Notes: generated by a model not told the origin, from the sequence alone. DNA of 36,582 nt from Emticicia fluvialis (GCF_024793945.1 NZ_JANUSD010000025.1:1-36582), one strand, 5' to 3'. Shown: positions 23,714 through 32,106, numbered from the stretch's first letter. Numbers and translations: made by a program.

Positions 23714-24991
23714 TTGAAAATTCTTTTAATAAATACCGACGACAGCATGGGCGGTGCCGCCATAGCCTGCCTGCGCTTACTCAGCCTTCTGAAAGAAGAA
23801 AAAGATATAAAAGCCGACCTGCTGGTGCAGCAAAAAAAAGGCAAAAGAGAAGACGTAACTGCTGTTGTAAATACCTGGCTTGCGCACAAAATGGCGTTTG
23901 CCCGTTTTGCGCTGGAGCGGCTTTACTTCAGACTACTCGAAAAAAACAAAGAAGTACGCTTTGCCTTCTCGCCTGCCAATACAGGTATTGACATCTCACA
24001 ACACCCGCTGGTGCAAGAGGCAGACATCATTCACCTGCACTGGATTAATTTCGGATTTCTGTCTACACAATCGCTTCAAAAACTCTTTGCACTTGGCAAG
24101 CCCATTGTCTGGACACTCCACGATATGTGGGCTTTTACAGGAGGCTGCCACCATAGCGGCAATTGTGAGAACTTTCAGCAGCACTGTGGCAATTGCCTGC
24201 CTTATTTGAAGAATCCAGCCGATGACGATTTATCTGCCAGGGTTTGGAAAAAAAAACGTCGAATTTTTATAGACACTATATTACCGTCGGTTCAGATTGT
24301 GGCATGTAGCCAATGGCTGGCCGCCAGGGCACGTAAAAGCAGTTTGTTTAAAAATCTGCCAGTTACCTCTATTCCCAATCCTTTAGATACGGCAGTTTTT
24401 TATCCAATCAATAAAGCAGAAGCACGACATAAGCTGGGATTACCCATTGATAAAAAACTGATTCTGTTTGCAGCGGCAAAAGTTACTGTCATCTGGAAAG
24501 GCTTCAGTTATTTTCAGGCAGCACTGGCATTGTTAAAAGAATCGGTTAGCCAGCCAGAAGCAATTGAGTTAGTGATTCTGGGCGAGAGTGATGAGGAATT
24601 AAACAAAAGCCTCCCTTTTAAAACACATGCACTGGGCAGAATAACCGACGCTCAGAAAATAGCCTTGGTTTACTCTGCTGCTGATGTTTTCAGTATTCCT
24701 TCAATACAAGAGAACCTGCCCAATACCATTATGGAATCATTGGCCTGTGGCACGCCTGCAGTTGGCTTTGAGGTGGGAGGCATACCTGAAATGATAGAAC
24801 ATAAACAGACGGGGTTTCTGGCTACATATAAATCGGCAGAGAGCCTGGCAGAGGGCATTAACTGGGTGTTATTTGAAGCCGATACGCAAACCCTTGCCAG
24901 TAAAGCAAGAGAAAAAGTACTGGCAAATTACTCTCAGGAGGTAGTAAAGGAGCAATACCTAAAGGTTTATAAAAGTCTTGTTAATCAATAG
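23714..24991 (+). CDS. Glycosyltransferase family 4 protein
   Basis: A 425-residue GT-B glycosyltransferase. The N-terminal acceptor domain starts MKILLINTDDSMGGAAIACLRL and contains HLHWINFGFLS and WTLHDMWAFTGGCHHSG, a pattern common in GT4 enzymes that build surface polysaccharides. The C-terminal donor domain has the conserved SIQENLPNTIMESLACGTPAVGFEVGGIPEMI with the EX7E-type acidic residues. It should transfer a nucleotide-activated sugar on the cytoplasmic face. Translation starts at TTG 23714, with no suitable ATG. Its 3' end overlaps that of the next, convergent glycosyltransferase by 11 bases. Confidence 0.9.
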   Translation: MKILLINTDDSMGGAAIACLRLLSLLKEEKDIKADLLVQQKKGKREDVTAVVNTWLAHKMAFARFALERLYFRLLEKNKEVRFAFSPANTGIDISQHPLVQEADIIHLHWINFGFLSTQSLQKLFALGKPIVWTLHDMWAFTGGCHHSGNCENFQQHCGNCLPYLKNPADDDLSARVWKKKRRIFIDTILPSVQIVACSQWLAARARKSSLFKNLPVTSIPNPLDTAVFYPINKAEARHKLGLPIDKKLILFAAAKVTVIWKGFSYFQAALALLKESVSQPEAIELVILGESDEELNKSLPFKTHALGRITDAQKIALVYSAADVFSIPSIQENLPNTIMESLACGTPAVGFEVGGIPEMIEHKQTGFLATYKSAESLAEGINWVLFEADTQTLASKAREKVLANYSQEVVKEQYLKVYKSLVNQ

Positions 24992-26138
24992 CAGAAACAC
25001 AACCCAGACGCTTCACTTCATCATAAGCATCAACTACCATTGTTTGTAGTTTGCTGAATAAAGCTTGTGCGTTGTTTCTTTTTAGTTGCACTTCATCTAT
25101 GGTTAATGAAGCAAGGAAACTTTTTATCTGTGCATTTATCTCATTATTTTCTTCAATCAGCCAGCTTGCATTGTGCAATAGTGCCCAGGTATCGGCATCT
25201 TTACTACCACAAAACAACATACCAGCCCCGGCGCAGATAGAACTAACCGCTTTTGACGGAACGGCAATATGTGTCCATTGCGGTAATAAACTAACCAGAT
25301 GCACATCTATAAAATGTAACTGACTACGCGGCACACTTTTCAGGATGGTGATGCCCGCTCTGCCTTGGGCATAGGTCAATACCTTATCTGCTTTCTCGCC
25401 ATAAACTGCCAGTATCAGCTGGTGCTTTTGGCTATCAAGATTGTCGATAAATTTCAACAAAAACTCGTCCGAATGCGCTTGCCCCAGGTTTCCACAATAA
25501 CCGAAATATATCTTACTGTCATCCTTTTTCCAATCTGGTATGGCGGGGTCATTTTGCTGATGAACCAGAACACCACAAGGCAGAATAGTGGTAGGAATAG
25601 CCTGCTTGTAGCTGTCTCTTACAAAAGCGGCCTGGTTAGGTCCAAGCGCAATCAAATGCTGCGGAGCGACTTGATATGTTTTTTTGAGAATAAAGCGATA
25701 TAGAAAATTAGAAGGGCTGACCGTACCCGCTGCGGCAAACCCTTCAGGGAACAAATCCATCGACCATAAAACCCAGTTTTTCAAAAACAACGAGGCCCAG
25801 AAAGGCAATAAGGGCGGGCTGGTCATAACAACAATGCGGCCTCGTTTCATTTTACGGGCTTTCAGTACCAGAAAAAGGCCATCCAATGTACCTGAAATCA
25901 GTTTCAGTAAACCATTTTTACCTTCATAGATTGTTTTAACCGGATGCAGCATGCCTATCGGCTGGCGAACCTGTCCGCCACCATCATAGGTGCGGTCAAT
26001 ATACACTATGTGTATTTCGGCCTGATACTTTTCAATCAGATATTTGGCCATATCCCAGGCAGACTCACCGGTTATGCCGGGATTAGGCGGATAATGACGA
26101 TTGATGATGGTAATAACCGGAGATTCGATATCTGGCAT
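24981..26138 (-). CDS. Glycosyltransferase (GT4-like, WbuB type)
   Basis: A GT-B fold glycosyltransferase of 385 residues from ATG 26138. The N-terminus ITIINRHYPPNPGITGESAWDMAKYL and the segment VVMTSPPLLPFWASLFLKNWVLWSMDLFPE resemble WbuB-like enzymes for amino-sugar surface glycans. The C-terminal half has YFGYCGNLGQAHSDEFLLKF and PSKAVSSICAGAGMLFCG, a donor-binding region. The frame is open to TTG 26180, but TACCTTTG (a promoter -7 element) lies inside that extension, so the ATG is favoured. The gene is convergent with the other glycosyltransferase and overlaps its end by 11 bases. The sugar specificity is unknown. Confidence 0.85.
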   Translation of the reverse strand: MPDIESPVITIINRHYPPNPGITGESAWDMAKYLIEKYQAEIHIVYIDRTYDGGGQVRQPIGMLHPVKTIYEGKNGLLKLISGTLDGLFLVLKARKMKRGRIVVMTSPPLLPFWASLFLKNWVLWSMDLFPEGFAAAGTVSPSNFLYRFILKKTYQVAPQHLIALGPNQAAFVRDSYKQAIPTTILPCGVLVHQQNDPAIPDWKKDDSKIYFGYCGNLGQAHSDEFLLKFIDNLDSQKHQLILAVYGEKADKVLTYAQGRAGITILKSVPRSQLHFIDVHLVSLLPQWTHIAVPSKAVSSICAGAGMLFCGSKDADTWALLHNASWLIEENNEINAQIKSFLASLTIDEVQLKRNNAQALFSKLQTMVVDAYDEVKRLGCVSAID

Positions 26139-26166
26139 TGCTGAAAGACAGTAGCTTAAACGCTTG

Positions 26167-26174
26167 CAAAGGTA
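26167..26174 (-). promoter_or_regulatory. -7 promoter element of the second glycosyltransferase
   Basis: TACCTTTG on the minus strand, a perfect TAnnTTTG match in the same form as the tRNA-Leu promoter, lies 28 bases before ATG 26138. The -33 box is weak. It decides the start codon choice for this gene. Confidence 0.6.
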
Positions 26175-26209
26175 GGCCAATAAACCAAAAAAAGAAAAAT
26201 TTACAGCCG

Positions 26210-27058
26210 CTACTCATCATCATTCTTATCAATGTATTTGTAGCCTCGAAGAATGTTGTAACGCAGCACTAAGCCAAAATTAAAACTGATACCATTGGTG
26301 AGTTGCTGCGCGGTATCAATAGTTTGTTTGTTTATAGAGTAGTTAATCTCAGAACGAACCATGCCCTTGGCACCTATATTGCCCCTGGCAAAAACAACAA
26401 TAGATAAAGTCTCTGAAACTCTGCCATGTAATTCAAGAAGAAGCTCTGCTTGTGCAACGGCTTTTTTACTTAAGAAGGCATCGCTCTTAAGCCTGAGTGT
26501 ATCTGGTTTCTGACCTGGGGCATTATTAGAAAGGCCCGCAAAGCCCCGGTTATCTATCGGCTTATTTTGTGCATCGGGCGAAAGCAAAACGCCTGCACCT
26601 ACATGAATAGTTGCATTTTTGGTAATAGGATCAATTGTGAAAACCCTTCTTTTAAATCGTATGGGAATCGTATTTAAACCTGAACCCATTTTATAAATAT
26701 AAGGAATGGAGCGCCCTGACCTTACAGATTGAATCAGATGAGTAGGGTTTTTGTAATAACCGGTTTCAATAGACCAGACGTGGTTCATGTTATAACCCAA
26801 TACAACACCCCAATACAAATCATTTCCCTTTTCTTTCCCTATCAGGCCATCCATGTTATTACTTAGGGTCGACCGATTGAGTTCCAGCCCGCCTTCAACA
26901 CCCAAATACAAATTGACTGATTTTCTTTCAAGGTTAGGGTACACATTGTTTTTTATGTCTTGTCGCTGGCTAGGCGCCCTGTAATAATCATCTTCTTCCT
27001 GGCAAAACGCCGGAAACGTAACAATCAGGCAAATGAATACAAGTATAACTGATTTCAT
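26210..27058 (-). CDS. Predicted outer-membrane beta-barrel protein
   Basis: A 282-residue protein from ATG 27058, beginning with a signal peptide (MKSVILVFICLIVTFPAFCQ). The mature part has alternating polar and aromatic strands such as VNLYLGVEGGLELNRS, LYWGVVLGYNMNHVWSIETGYYKN and the final SFNFGLVLRYNILRGYKYI. This pattern fits a small PorT/OmpA-like barrel. The frame is open to 27079, but the signal peptide starts at the internal ATG. A TTTTG-N17-TAAATTTG promoter lies just upstream (27106-27077). The function is unknown. Confidence 0.75.
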   Translation of the reverse strand: MKSVILVFICLIVTFPAFCQEEDDYYRAPSQRQDIKNNVYPNLERKSVNLYLGVEGGLELNRSTLSNNMDGLIGKEKGNDLYWGVVLGYNMNHVWSIETGYYKNPTHLIQSVRSGRSIPYIYKMGSGLNTIPIRFKRRVFTIDPITKNATIHVGAGVLLSPDAQNKPIDNRGFAGLSNNAPGQKPDTLRLKSDAFLSKKAVAQAELLLELHGRVSETLSIVVFARGNIGAKGMVRSEINYSINKQTIDTAQQLTNGISFNFGLVLRYNILRGYKYIDKNDDE

Positions 27059-27076
27059 AATGAGTGGGAATGAGTT

Positions 27077-27106
27077 CAAATTTACAAAAAAACTAAGGTT
27101 TCAAAA
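27077..27106 (-). promoter_or_regulatory. Promoter of the outer-membrane barrel gene
   Basis: On the minus strand TTTTG at 27106-27102 and TAAATTTG at 27084-27077 are separated by 17 bases. Both boxes match the Bacteroidota consensus, and the -7 element is 18 bases before the ATG. Confidence 0.6.
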
Positions 27107-27297
27107 TCCTATTTTCAGGCAAATCATGTTAAGGAAGTTTAACGTTTCCGAACTCAAAGACGCGAAAAGCTGCCAATTAGTTGTTAGGCCAAATAATATT
27201 TTTCATAACCGAAGAAAAAGTATAGTTATTTCAAGAAACTTTAGTATTCAGCAAAAGAATCGTGACAAAACCGCATGATGTTAGCGAAAAGAAAATC

Positions 27298-27305
27298 TAT
27301 ATTTG
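27298..27305 (+). promoter_or_regulatory. Candidate -7 element for pgk
   Basis: TATATTTG fits TAnnTTTG and lies 96 bases upstream of the pgk start. No convincing -33 box is seen, so this is tentative. Confidence 0.4.
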
Positions 27306-27401
27306 TCTTAATAAACTCGTCTGACCACAAAATTATCTAAGCAAAAAAATAATGGGTAATTTTACTCATTTGGCAGGCTTAATTCTCATTCACTAATATC
27401 A

Positions 27402-28595
27402 ATGATGAAAACATTAGATACTTATGACTTCTCGGGCAAAAAAGCCCTTATTAGAGTTGACTTCAATGTTCCTCTGAACGAAAAATATGAAATCACAGAC
27501 GACACCCGCATTACTGCAACCATACCCACCATCAAGAAGATTCTGAAAGATGGCGGTTCATGTATTCTGATGTCTCACCTGGGTCGCCCGAAAGACGGCC
27601 CAACTGAAAAGTATTCATTAAAGCACCTGGTGAATCCGCTTTCGCTGATTCTGGGTCAGCAGGTAAAATTTGCCGACGACTGCATCGGAGAATCGGCGGT
27701 TGAGCTGGCCGCCAGTCTGCAACCGGGAGAAGTACTATTGCTTGAAAACCTGCGCTTCTACAAAGAAGAAGAAAAAGGTGATTTAGCTTTTGCAGAAAAA
27801 CTTTCAAAATTGGGCAATGTATGGGTGAATGACGCCTTCGGTACTGCTCACCGTGCACATGCTTCTACGGCAGTTATTGGGCAGTTCTTTGCTGACCGTG
27901 TATGCGGTTATGTGATGCAGGCCGAAATTGACAATGCTCAGAAAATACTGGAACACGCCGAACGCCCCTTTACTGCCATTATGGGAGGTGCCAAAATCTC
28001 TGACAAAATTCTGATTATTGAGCGCCTGCTTGATAAAGTAGATAACCTGATTATTGGTGGAGGTATGACCTATACATTTACTAAAGCTCAGGGGGGCGAA
28101 ATCGGGAAATCGTTGCTGGAAGCAGACAAACAACCGCTGGCGCTTGAACTGATTGAAAAAGCAAAAGCCAAAGGTGTAAAACTGATTTTGCCTTTAGACA
28201 ACCTCTGTGCAGATGGTTTCTCGAACGATGCCAACAAACAAGTAGTAAAAACGGGTGCGATTCCTGCTGACTGGCAGGGTCTGGATATAGGCCCTGAAAC
28301 CATAGATTTGTTTTGCAGTATACTTGAGAAATCGAAAACCATTCTTTGGAACGGCCCGATGGGAGTTTTTGAGTTCCCTAACTTTGCCAAAGGTACTAAT
28401 TCTATTGCTGAGGCCGTAGTTAAAGCTACTGAAGAAAACGGAGCTTTCTCATTAATAGGTGGTGGAGATTCGGCATCGGCCGTAAACAACGCCGGTTACG
28501 GAGACCGCGTATCTTACGTATCTACAGGAGGTGGCGCACTACTTGAATACATGGAAGGCAAGACGCTTCCGGGTGTTGCGGCACTTGAACAATAA
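27402..28595 (+). CDS. pgk: Phosphoglycerate kinase
   Basis: This enzyme converts 1,3-bisphosphoglycerate and ADP to 3-phosphoglycerate and ATP in glycolysis, in the cytoplasm. The 397-residue protein is the normal bacterial length. Conserved elements are ALIRVDFNVPLN, SHLGRPKDG, LLENLRFYKEEE, VNDAFGTAHRAHAS, GGAKISDKI, WNGPMGVFEF and the nucleotide-binding SLIGGGDSASAV. Two ATG codons lie in a row at 27402 and 27405; either may be used. It is transcribed alone and followed by a clear terminator. Confidence 0.98.
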   Translation: MMKTLDTYDFSGKKALIRVDFNVPLNEKYEITDDTRITATIPTIKKILKDGGSCILMSHLGRPKDGPTEKYSLKHLVNPLSLILGQQVKFADDCIGESAVELAASLQPGEVLLLENLRFYKEEEKGDLAFAEKLSKLGNVWVNDAFGTAHRAHASTAVIGQFFADRVCGYVMQAEIDNAQKILEHAERPFTAIMGGAKISDKILIIERLLDKVDNLIIGGGMTYTFTKAQGGEIGKSLLEADKQPLALELIEKAKAKGVKLILPLDNLCADGFSNDANKQVVKTGAIPADWQGLDIGPETIDLFCSILEKSKTILWNGPMGVFEFPNFAKGTNSIAEAVVKATEENGAFSLIGGGDSASAVNNAGYGDRVSYVSTGGGALLEYMEGKTLPGVAALEQ

Positions 28596-28603
28596 ATAAT
28601 ACA

Positions 28604-28630
28604 AAGCCCCTGCCGGATGGTCAGGGGCTT
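28604..28630 (+). terminator. Terminator of pgk
   Basis: The perfect 9-bp stem AAGCCCCTG/CAGGGGCTT with a 9-base loop is followed by ATTTTT, nine bases after the pgk stop codon. Confidence 0.88.
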
Positions 28631-28662
28631 ATTTTTAGCATTCTTTTCTGAATAACCCTATT

Positions 28663-28779
28663 TTACCAAAGTTTAATATTTGTAAAATAGATACCGGCGG
28701 CAACAATTAGCGTGAGAATAACAGCGAGAACTACCTCGGCGTATTTCACAGAAGATTCAGTTTTTGTAGTCTTTTGCAT
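28663..28779 (-). CDS. Small single-pass membrane protein (38 aa)
   Basis: An open frame from ATG 28779 to TAA 28663 encodes 38 residues. It has a polar N-terminus (MQKTTKTESS) followed by one hydrophobic segment (about residues 14-32, AEVVLAVILTLIVAAGIYF) and a short Lys-Leu-Trp tail, a composition unlikely by chance in this gap. It lies alone between pgk and the carboxynorspermidine synthase gene, on the opposite strand to both. The function is unknown. Confidence is limited because there is no recognised family, and conservation is not testable here. Confidence 0.55.
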   Translation of the reverse strand: MQKTTKTESSVKYAEVVLAVILTLIVAAGIYFTNIKLW

Positions 28780-28924
28780 GACACTCTGGAGTTTCCGGGA
28801 TTTATTAATACTAATATAACGCAATTTAATTAGCAAAAAAATACAACTATATACTTTTTTTATCCAACGGTTGAGTTTTTTTCAAAAACAACACATTCTT
28901 AATTATTCTTTTTTCTTAAAGCAT

Positions 28925-28932
28925 TATCTTTG
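28925..28932 (+). promoter_or_regulatory. Promoter -7 element of the carboxynorspermidine synthase gene
   Basis: TATCTTTG matches TAnnTTTG and is followed by GCGG, as is common at these promoters. The transcript would begin near 28939, leaving a leader of about 65 bases that contains a stem-loop (28944-28970). Confidence 0.6.
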
Positions 28933-28943
28933 CGGCTTGTTTA

Positions 28944-28970
28944 AACATTAGCATAAGCCAATGCTATGTT
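28944..28970 (+). promoter_or_regulatory. Leader stem-loop of the carboxynorspermidine synthase gene
   Basis: AACAT-T-AGCAT pairs with ATGCT-ATGTT, 10 bp with one bulged base and the loop AAGCCA, close to the expected 5' end of the mRNA. No T run follows, so it is not a terminator. It may stabilise or regulate the message. Confidence 0.4.
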
Positions 28971-29004
28971 AATGTAACAGTTCACTCATCCTTCATTCAC
29001 AAAG

Positions 29005-30216
29005 ATGTCAAAAGTAATTATTATTGGTGCCGGTGGAGTCGGCAGTGTAGTTGCGCACAAATGTGCAATGAACTCCCACGTTTTTACGGAAATTCTATTG
29101 GCGAGCAGAACCAAATCAAAATGTGATAAAATAGCTGCCGATATTGAAGAAATGCACGGCGTAAAAATACAAACCGCTCAGGTAGATGCAGACAACGTAC
29201 CAGAACTGGTAGCGTTAATTAAGAGTTTTGAGCCCAAAATGGTTATCAATGTGGCGCTGCCGTATCAGGACCTTACCATTATGGATGCCTGCCTTGAAAC
29301 TGGCGTTCATTACCTTGATACCGCCAACTACGAACCCAAAGACGTTGCCAAGTTTGAATACAGCTGGCAATGGGCATACCAGGACCGCTTCAAAGAAGCA
29401 GGCCTGATGGCTTTATTGGGTTGTGGCTTTGACCCAGGCGTAACGCAGGTCTATACTGCCTATGCCAACAAGCACCATTTTGATGAAATGCATTACCTCG
29501 ACATCATCGATTGTAATGCCGGCAACCACGGTAAAGCCTTTGCTACCAATTTTAACCCTGAAATCAATATCCGCGAAATTACGCAGAACGGACGTTACTG
29601 GGAGAATGGCGAATGGGTGGAAATTCCGCCCATGTCAATCCATAAACCTATTGACTATCCTGAAATAGGGCCGAAAGAATCTTATGTTTTGTATCATGAA
29701 GAGCTTGAATCGTTGGTTAAAAATTTCCCGACATTGAAGCGTGCCAGATTCTGGATGACCTTCGGACAAGCCTACCTTACCCACCTTGAAGTGCTGCAAA
29801 ACGTAGGTATGACCCGTATTGACCCCGTGAAGTTTAATGGTATTGATATTGTTCCGCTAGAGTTTCTGAAAGCCGTATTACCAGCGCCTGATACATTAGG
29901 AGAAAATTATACCGGACAAACCTCAATCGGTTGCCAGATTAAAGGCATAAAAGACGGCGAAGACAAAACCTACTACGTTTGGAATAACTGCGACCACGCC
30001 GAATGCTACAAAGAAGTGAAAGCACAGGCGGTTTCGTACACAACAGGTGTGCCTGCTATGATAGGCGCCATGTTAATGCTTACCAACCCTGAATGGCAAA
30101 AACCAGGTGTTTGGAACTGTGAAGAATTGAATCCGGACCCTTTCATGGACCTGCTTAATACCCAGGGCTTACCCTGGCACGAAAGAATCAACATTGAATT
30201 GCCACATGAATATTAA
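29005..30216 (+). CDS. Carboxynorspermidine synthase (saccharopine dehydrogenase family)
   Basis: A 403-residue NAD(P)H-dependent enzyme that condenses aspartate semialdehyde with a diamine to give carboxyspermidine or carboxynorspermidine in the cytoplasm. The Rossmann motif VIIIGAGGVGSVVAHKCA is at the N-terminus, with MVINVALPYQDLTIMDACLETGVHYLDTANYE and LLGCGFDPGVTQVY following, as in this branch of the saccharopine dehydrogenase family. The matching decarboxylase nspC lies 2.2 kb downstream, which supports this call over a lysine-pathway role. A promoter, a leader hairpin and a terminator frame it as a single-gene unit. Confidence 0.9.
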   Translation: MSKVIIIGAGGVGSVVAHKCAMNSHVFTEILLASRTKSKCDKIAADIEEMHGVKIQTAQVDADNVPELVALIKSFEPKMVINVALPYQDLTIMDACLETGVHYLDTANYEPKDVAKFEYSWQWAYQDRFKEAGLMALLGCGFDPGVTQVYTAYANKHHFDEMHYLDIIDCNAGNHGKAFATNFNPEINIREITQNGRYWENGEWVEIPPMSIHKPIDYPEIGPKESYVLYHEELESLVKNFPTLKRARFWMTFGQAYLTHLEVLQNVGMTRIDPVKFNGIDIVPLEFLKAVLPAPDTLGENYTGQTSIGCQIKGIKDGEDKTYYVWNNCDHAECYKEVKAQAVSYTTGVPAMIGAMLMLTNPEWQKPGVWNCEELNPDPFMDLLNTQGLPWHERINIELPHEY

Positions 30217-30238
30217 TAAAACGGGCAAATAATATTAA

Positions 30239-30262
30239 AATCCGCTAAGCAGTTAGCGGATT
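30239..30262 (+). terminator. Terminator of the carboxynorspermidine synthase gene
   Basis: The 10-bp stem AATCCGCTAA/TTAGCGGATT with a four-base loop is followed by a T run, 22 bases after the stop codon. Confidence 0.9.
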
Positions 30263-30306
30263 TTTTTCGTTTTAATAGTAAATTGCATTAAACAAACCCC
30301 GTTAAC

Positions 30307-31047
30307 ATGAAATTCGCTGCTTTTGTATTTGTCCTTTTTTTCAGCATTACATTGGCTTCTGCTCAGGAGGCTAATGTTCAAGAGGCTATGGTCTATAACG
30401 CATTGCCCGGTGTTGATGGCACCCCCGGTAAAAACAGACTAGCCATGGGCACTTATGATTTAAGGTATGAAGGCGTTAAAGGGTCGAGGTATTTTCTGGA
30501 AGAATGGCTCAACGGAGAGCTGGTTTTTGTAAAAGAGAATACGAAGGCGCCCAAAATGGTACCCCTAAAATATGACACCCATAGGAAGGAACTATTGTTT
30601 AAGCGCACCGTAGGCGATTCTATAGTGGTTAATCCTGACCAGATTACTGGTTTTGTAATTAATGACACAAAAAACAGTATCAGCTACCCGTTTATAAAAG
30701 TTGATGGCCTGAGAACCGAAGGCGGTGTTGTACCAGTAACCTACCTGCTGGTTTTATATAAAAGCAAAACGTCGTTATTGAAGCACGTAAGCAAAATGAT
30801 GCAGAAAGCCAATTATCAGGGAGCCTATAGTGTAGACAGGCGTTATGATTCATATCTGGATAACTCTGAATATTATCTGAAAAAACCAGATGGCAGCCTT
30901 AACCGCGTTAAACTTAAGAAAAACTCGGTTCTTAACGCACTTGAAGAGAAAAAAGATGCCATTGAGGCATTTATAAAAAAGGAAGAGCTGGCACTGAAAT
31001 CTGAATACGACTTGGTAAGAATTGTTGATTATTACAACAGTCTGTAA
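30307..31047 (+). CDS. Secreted protein of unknown function
   Basis: A 246-residue protein with a clear signal peptide (MKFAAFVFVLFFSITLASAQ). The mature part starts with a glycine-rich segment and a beta-rich region (GTYDLRYEGVKGSRYFLEEWLNGELVF, MVPLKYDTHRKELLFKR), followed by a helical C-terminus (NALEEKKDAIEAFIKKEELALKSEYDLVRIVDYYNSL). That tail resembles the end of several Bacteroidota periplasmic proteins of unknown role. There are no catalytic motifs I can identify. It has its own terminator and sits between the two polyamine genes without an evident link. Confidence 0.75.
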   Translation: MKFAAFVFVLFFSITLASAQEANVQEAMVYNALPGVDGTPGKNRLAMGTYDLRYEGVKGSRYFLEEWLNGELVFVKENTKAPKMVPLKYDTHRKELLFKRTVGDSIVVNPDQITGFVINDTKNSISYPFIKVDGLRTEGGVVPVTYLLVLYKSKTSLLKHVSKMMQKANYQGAYSVDRRYDSYLDNSEYYLKKPDGSLNRVKLKKNSVLNALEEKKDAIEAFIKKEELALKSEYDLVRIVDYYNSL

Positions 31048-31070
31048 CACCGGAAACCCCTATTTGATAT

Positions 31071-31107
31071 ATCCTTTTCCCGTATCTGACTCAGCCGGGA
31101 AAAGGAT
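31071..31107 (+). terminator. Terminator of the secreted protein gene
   Basis: The 12-bp stem ATCCTTTTCCCG/CGGGAAAAGGAT with a 13-base loop is followed by a T tract, 23 bases after the stop codon. Confidence 0.88.
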
Positions 31108-31174
31108 TTTTTGTTTTTTGCTAAAGCATCGCTGCTTCTTGATTACTTCCTTTCGGCAGTAGAAAACTTTTTAA

Positions 31175-31208
31175 AATAAATATTTAGATAATTATCTAAA
31201 TATTTATT
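31175..31208. repeat. Perfect 34-bp AT-rich palindrome
   Basis: Positions 31175-31191 are the exact reverse complement of 31192-31208, with no central loop. Only two of the 34 bases are G or C. It is centred about 105 bases before the TonB start codon and 60 bases downstream of a good terminator. T tracts lie near both ends. It could be an operator, a cruciform or a weak bidirectional terminator. Confidence 0.7.
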
Positions 31209-31250
31209 CGTTTTTACTTGCAAGAAACTATTTTGTTTTTTAATGTTGCA

Positions 31251-31271
31251 TTGCAGTTTTATCGACTGCAA
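31251..31271 (+). promoter_or_regulatory. Leader stem-loop before the TonB gene
   Basis: The 7-bp stem TTGCAGT/ACTGCAA with loop TTTATCG lies 25 bases before ATG 31297. TAATGTTG just upstream (31241-31248) is one base off the -7 consensus, so the stem would be at the 5' end of the message. Confidence 0.35.
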
Positions 31272-31296
31272 AATGTTCAACTTAAACTTTACAAAA

Positions 31297-32106
31297 ATGG
31301 CAACAATTGCAAGCCCTGCGACGCTCGACGAGATTGTGTTTGAGCATCGCAACAAAGATTACGGCGCATACGAGCTGCGCAAAACCTACACTTTAACTGT
31401 AAACCGTGCCATGTGGATTGGCATCACGCTTTTCAGCGGTCTTTTTGTTACTTCTTACATCTTTGCACGACAAAAAGACAAAGTAAAAGACCAGAAAGAA
31501 GTAATAATTAACCTTCAGGATTTAAAAGAGCAGGAACAACCGCCGGTTGAACAGATACCTGAGCCTGAACCTCCGAAACCCATTGAACAGGTGCAGACAA
31601 TCAAGTATCTGGTGCCGGAAGTGGTAGAAAACCCCGTTGTAGAAGAGGCGCCTCCTACGCAGGATGAAATGGAAAAAGCAGTAATCAGTAATGTAACTAC
31701 CCCTGGCGAAGAAACTGAAAACATTGCAGAAACTCCACCGGCAGTGGCTCCACCGGCTGAAACAAAAATTGCTGAAATTGTAGAAGATAACACCCCTTTT
31801 CTGCATGTTGAGGTACAGCCCTCATTTGTGGGTGGCAGCGGCGAAATGTATAAATTTTTAGGTAAAACCCTGAAGTATCCTTCTGCCGCGCAGCGTTCAG
31901 GCGTGGAAGGAAAGGTTTTTCTGAGTTTTATTGTAGAGCGTGATGGAAGCATTACAGATGTAAAAGTAGCCAAAAGCGTAGGTTTTGGCTGTGATGAAGA
32001 AGCAATAAGAGCAGTAAAACTGATGCCGAAGTGGATTCCGGGAAAACAAAATGGCAGAACCGTGCGAGTGAACTATACCATACCTGTTATATTTAAACTT
32101 GAATAA
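31297..32106 (+). CDS. TonB-like energy transducer
   Basis: A 269-residue TonB protein that links inner-membrane proton-motive force to outer-membrane transporters. It begins ATLDEIVFEHRNKDYGAYELRKTY, typical of Bacteroidota TonB, then one membrane helix (about residues 38-56, WIGITLFSGLFVTSYIFA). A Pro/Glu-rich periplasmic spacer (residues 75-160) follows, and then the C-terminal TonB domain (VEGKVFLSFIVERDGSITDVKVAKSVGFGCDEEAIR...). I chose ATG 31297; the open frame reaches 31243 but the extension is not family-like. No exbB or exbD is in the window. Confidence 0.92.
   Translation: MATIASPATLDEIVFEHRNKDYGAYELRKTYTLTVNRAMWIGITLFSGLFVTSYIFARQKDKVKDQKEVIINLQDLKEQEQPPVEQIPEPEPPKPIEQVQTIKYLVPEVVENPVVEEAPPTQDEMEKAVISNVTTPGEETENIAETPPAVAPPAETKIAEIVEDNTPFLHVEVQPSFVGGSGEMYKFLGKTLKYPSAAQRSGVEGKVFLSFIVERDGSITDVKVAKSVGFGCDEEAIRAVKLMPKWIPGKQNGRTVRVNYTIPVIFKLE

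Larger units (their letters stand above)
27059..27401. other. Divergent intergenic region upstream of pgk
   Basis: The 343-base gap has no credible gene. On the minus strand there is TTTTG, 17 bases, then TAAATTTG (27106-27077), a good promoter for the barrel protein with a leader of only about 12 bases. On the plus strand TATATTTG (27298-27305) fits the -7 element for pgk, giving a leader of about 90 bases. Nothing else stands out. Confidence 0.55.

Noticed and set aside
31515..31973. 152-codon frame on the minus strand rich in Ser, Gly and Cys
   Set aside because: It is the antisense reading of the Pro/Glu-rich TonB spacer. Its composition is an artefact of that repeat-like coding sequence.
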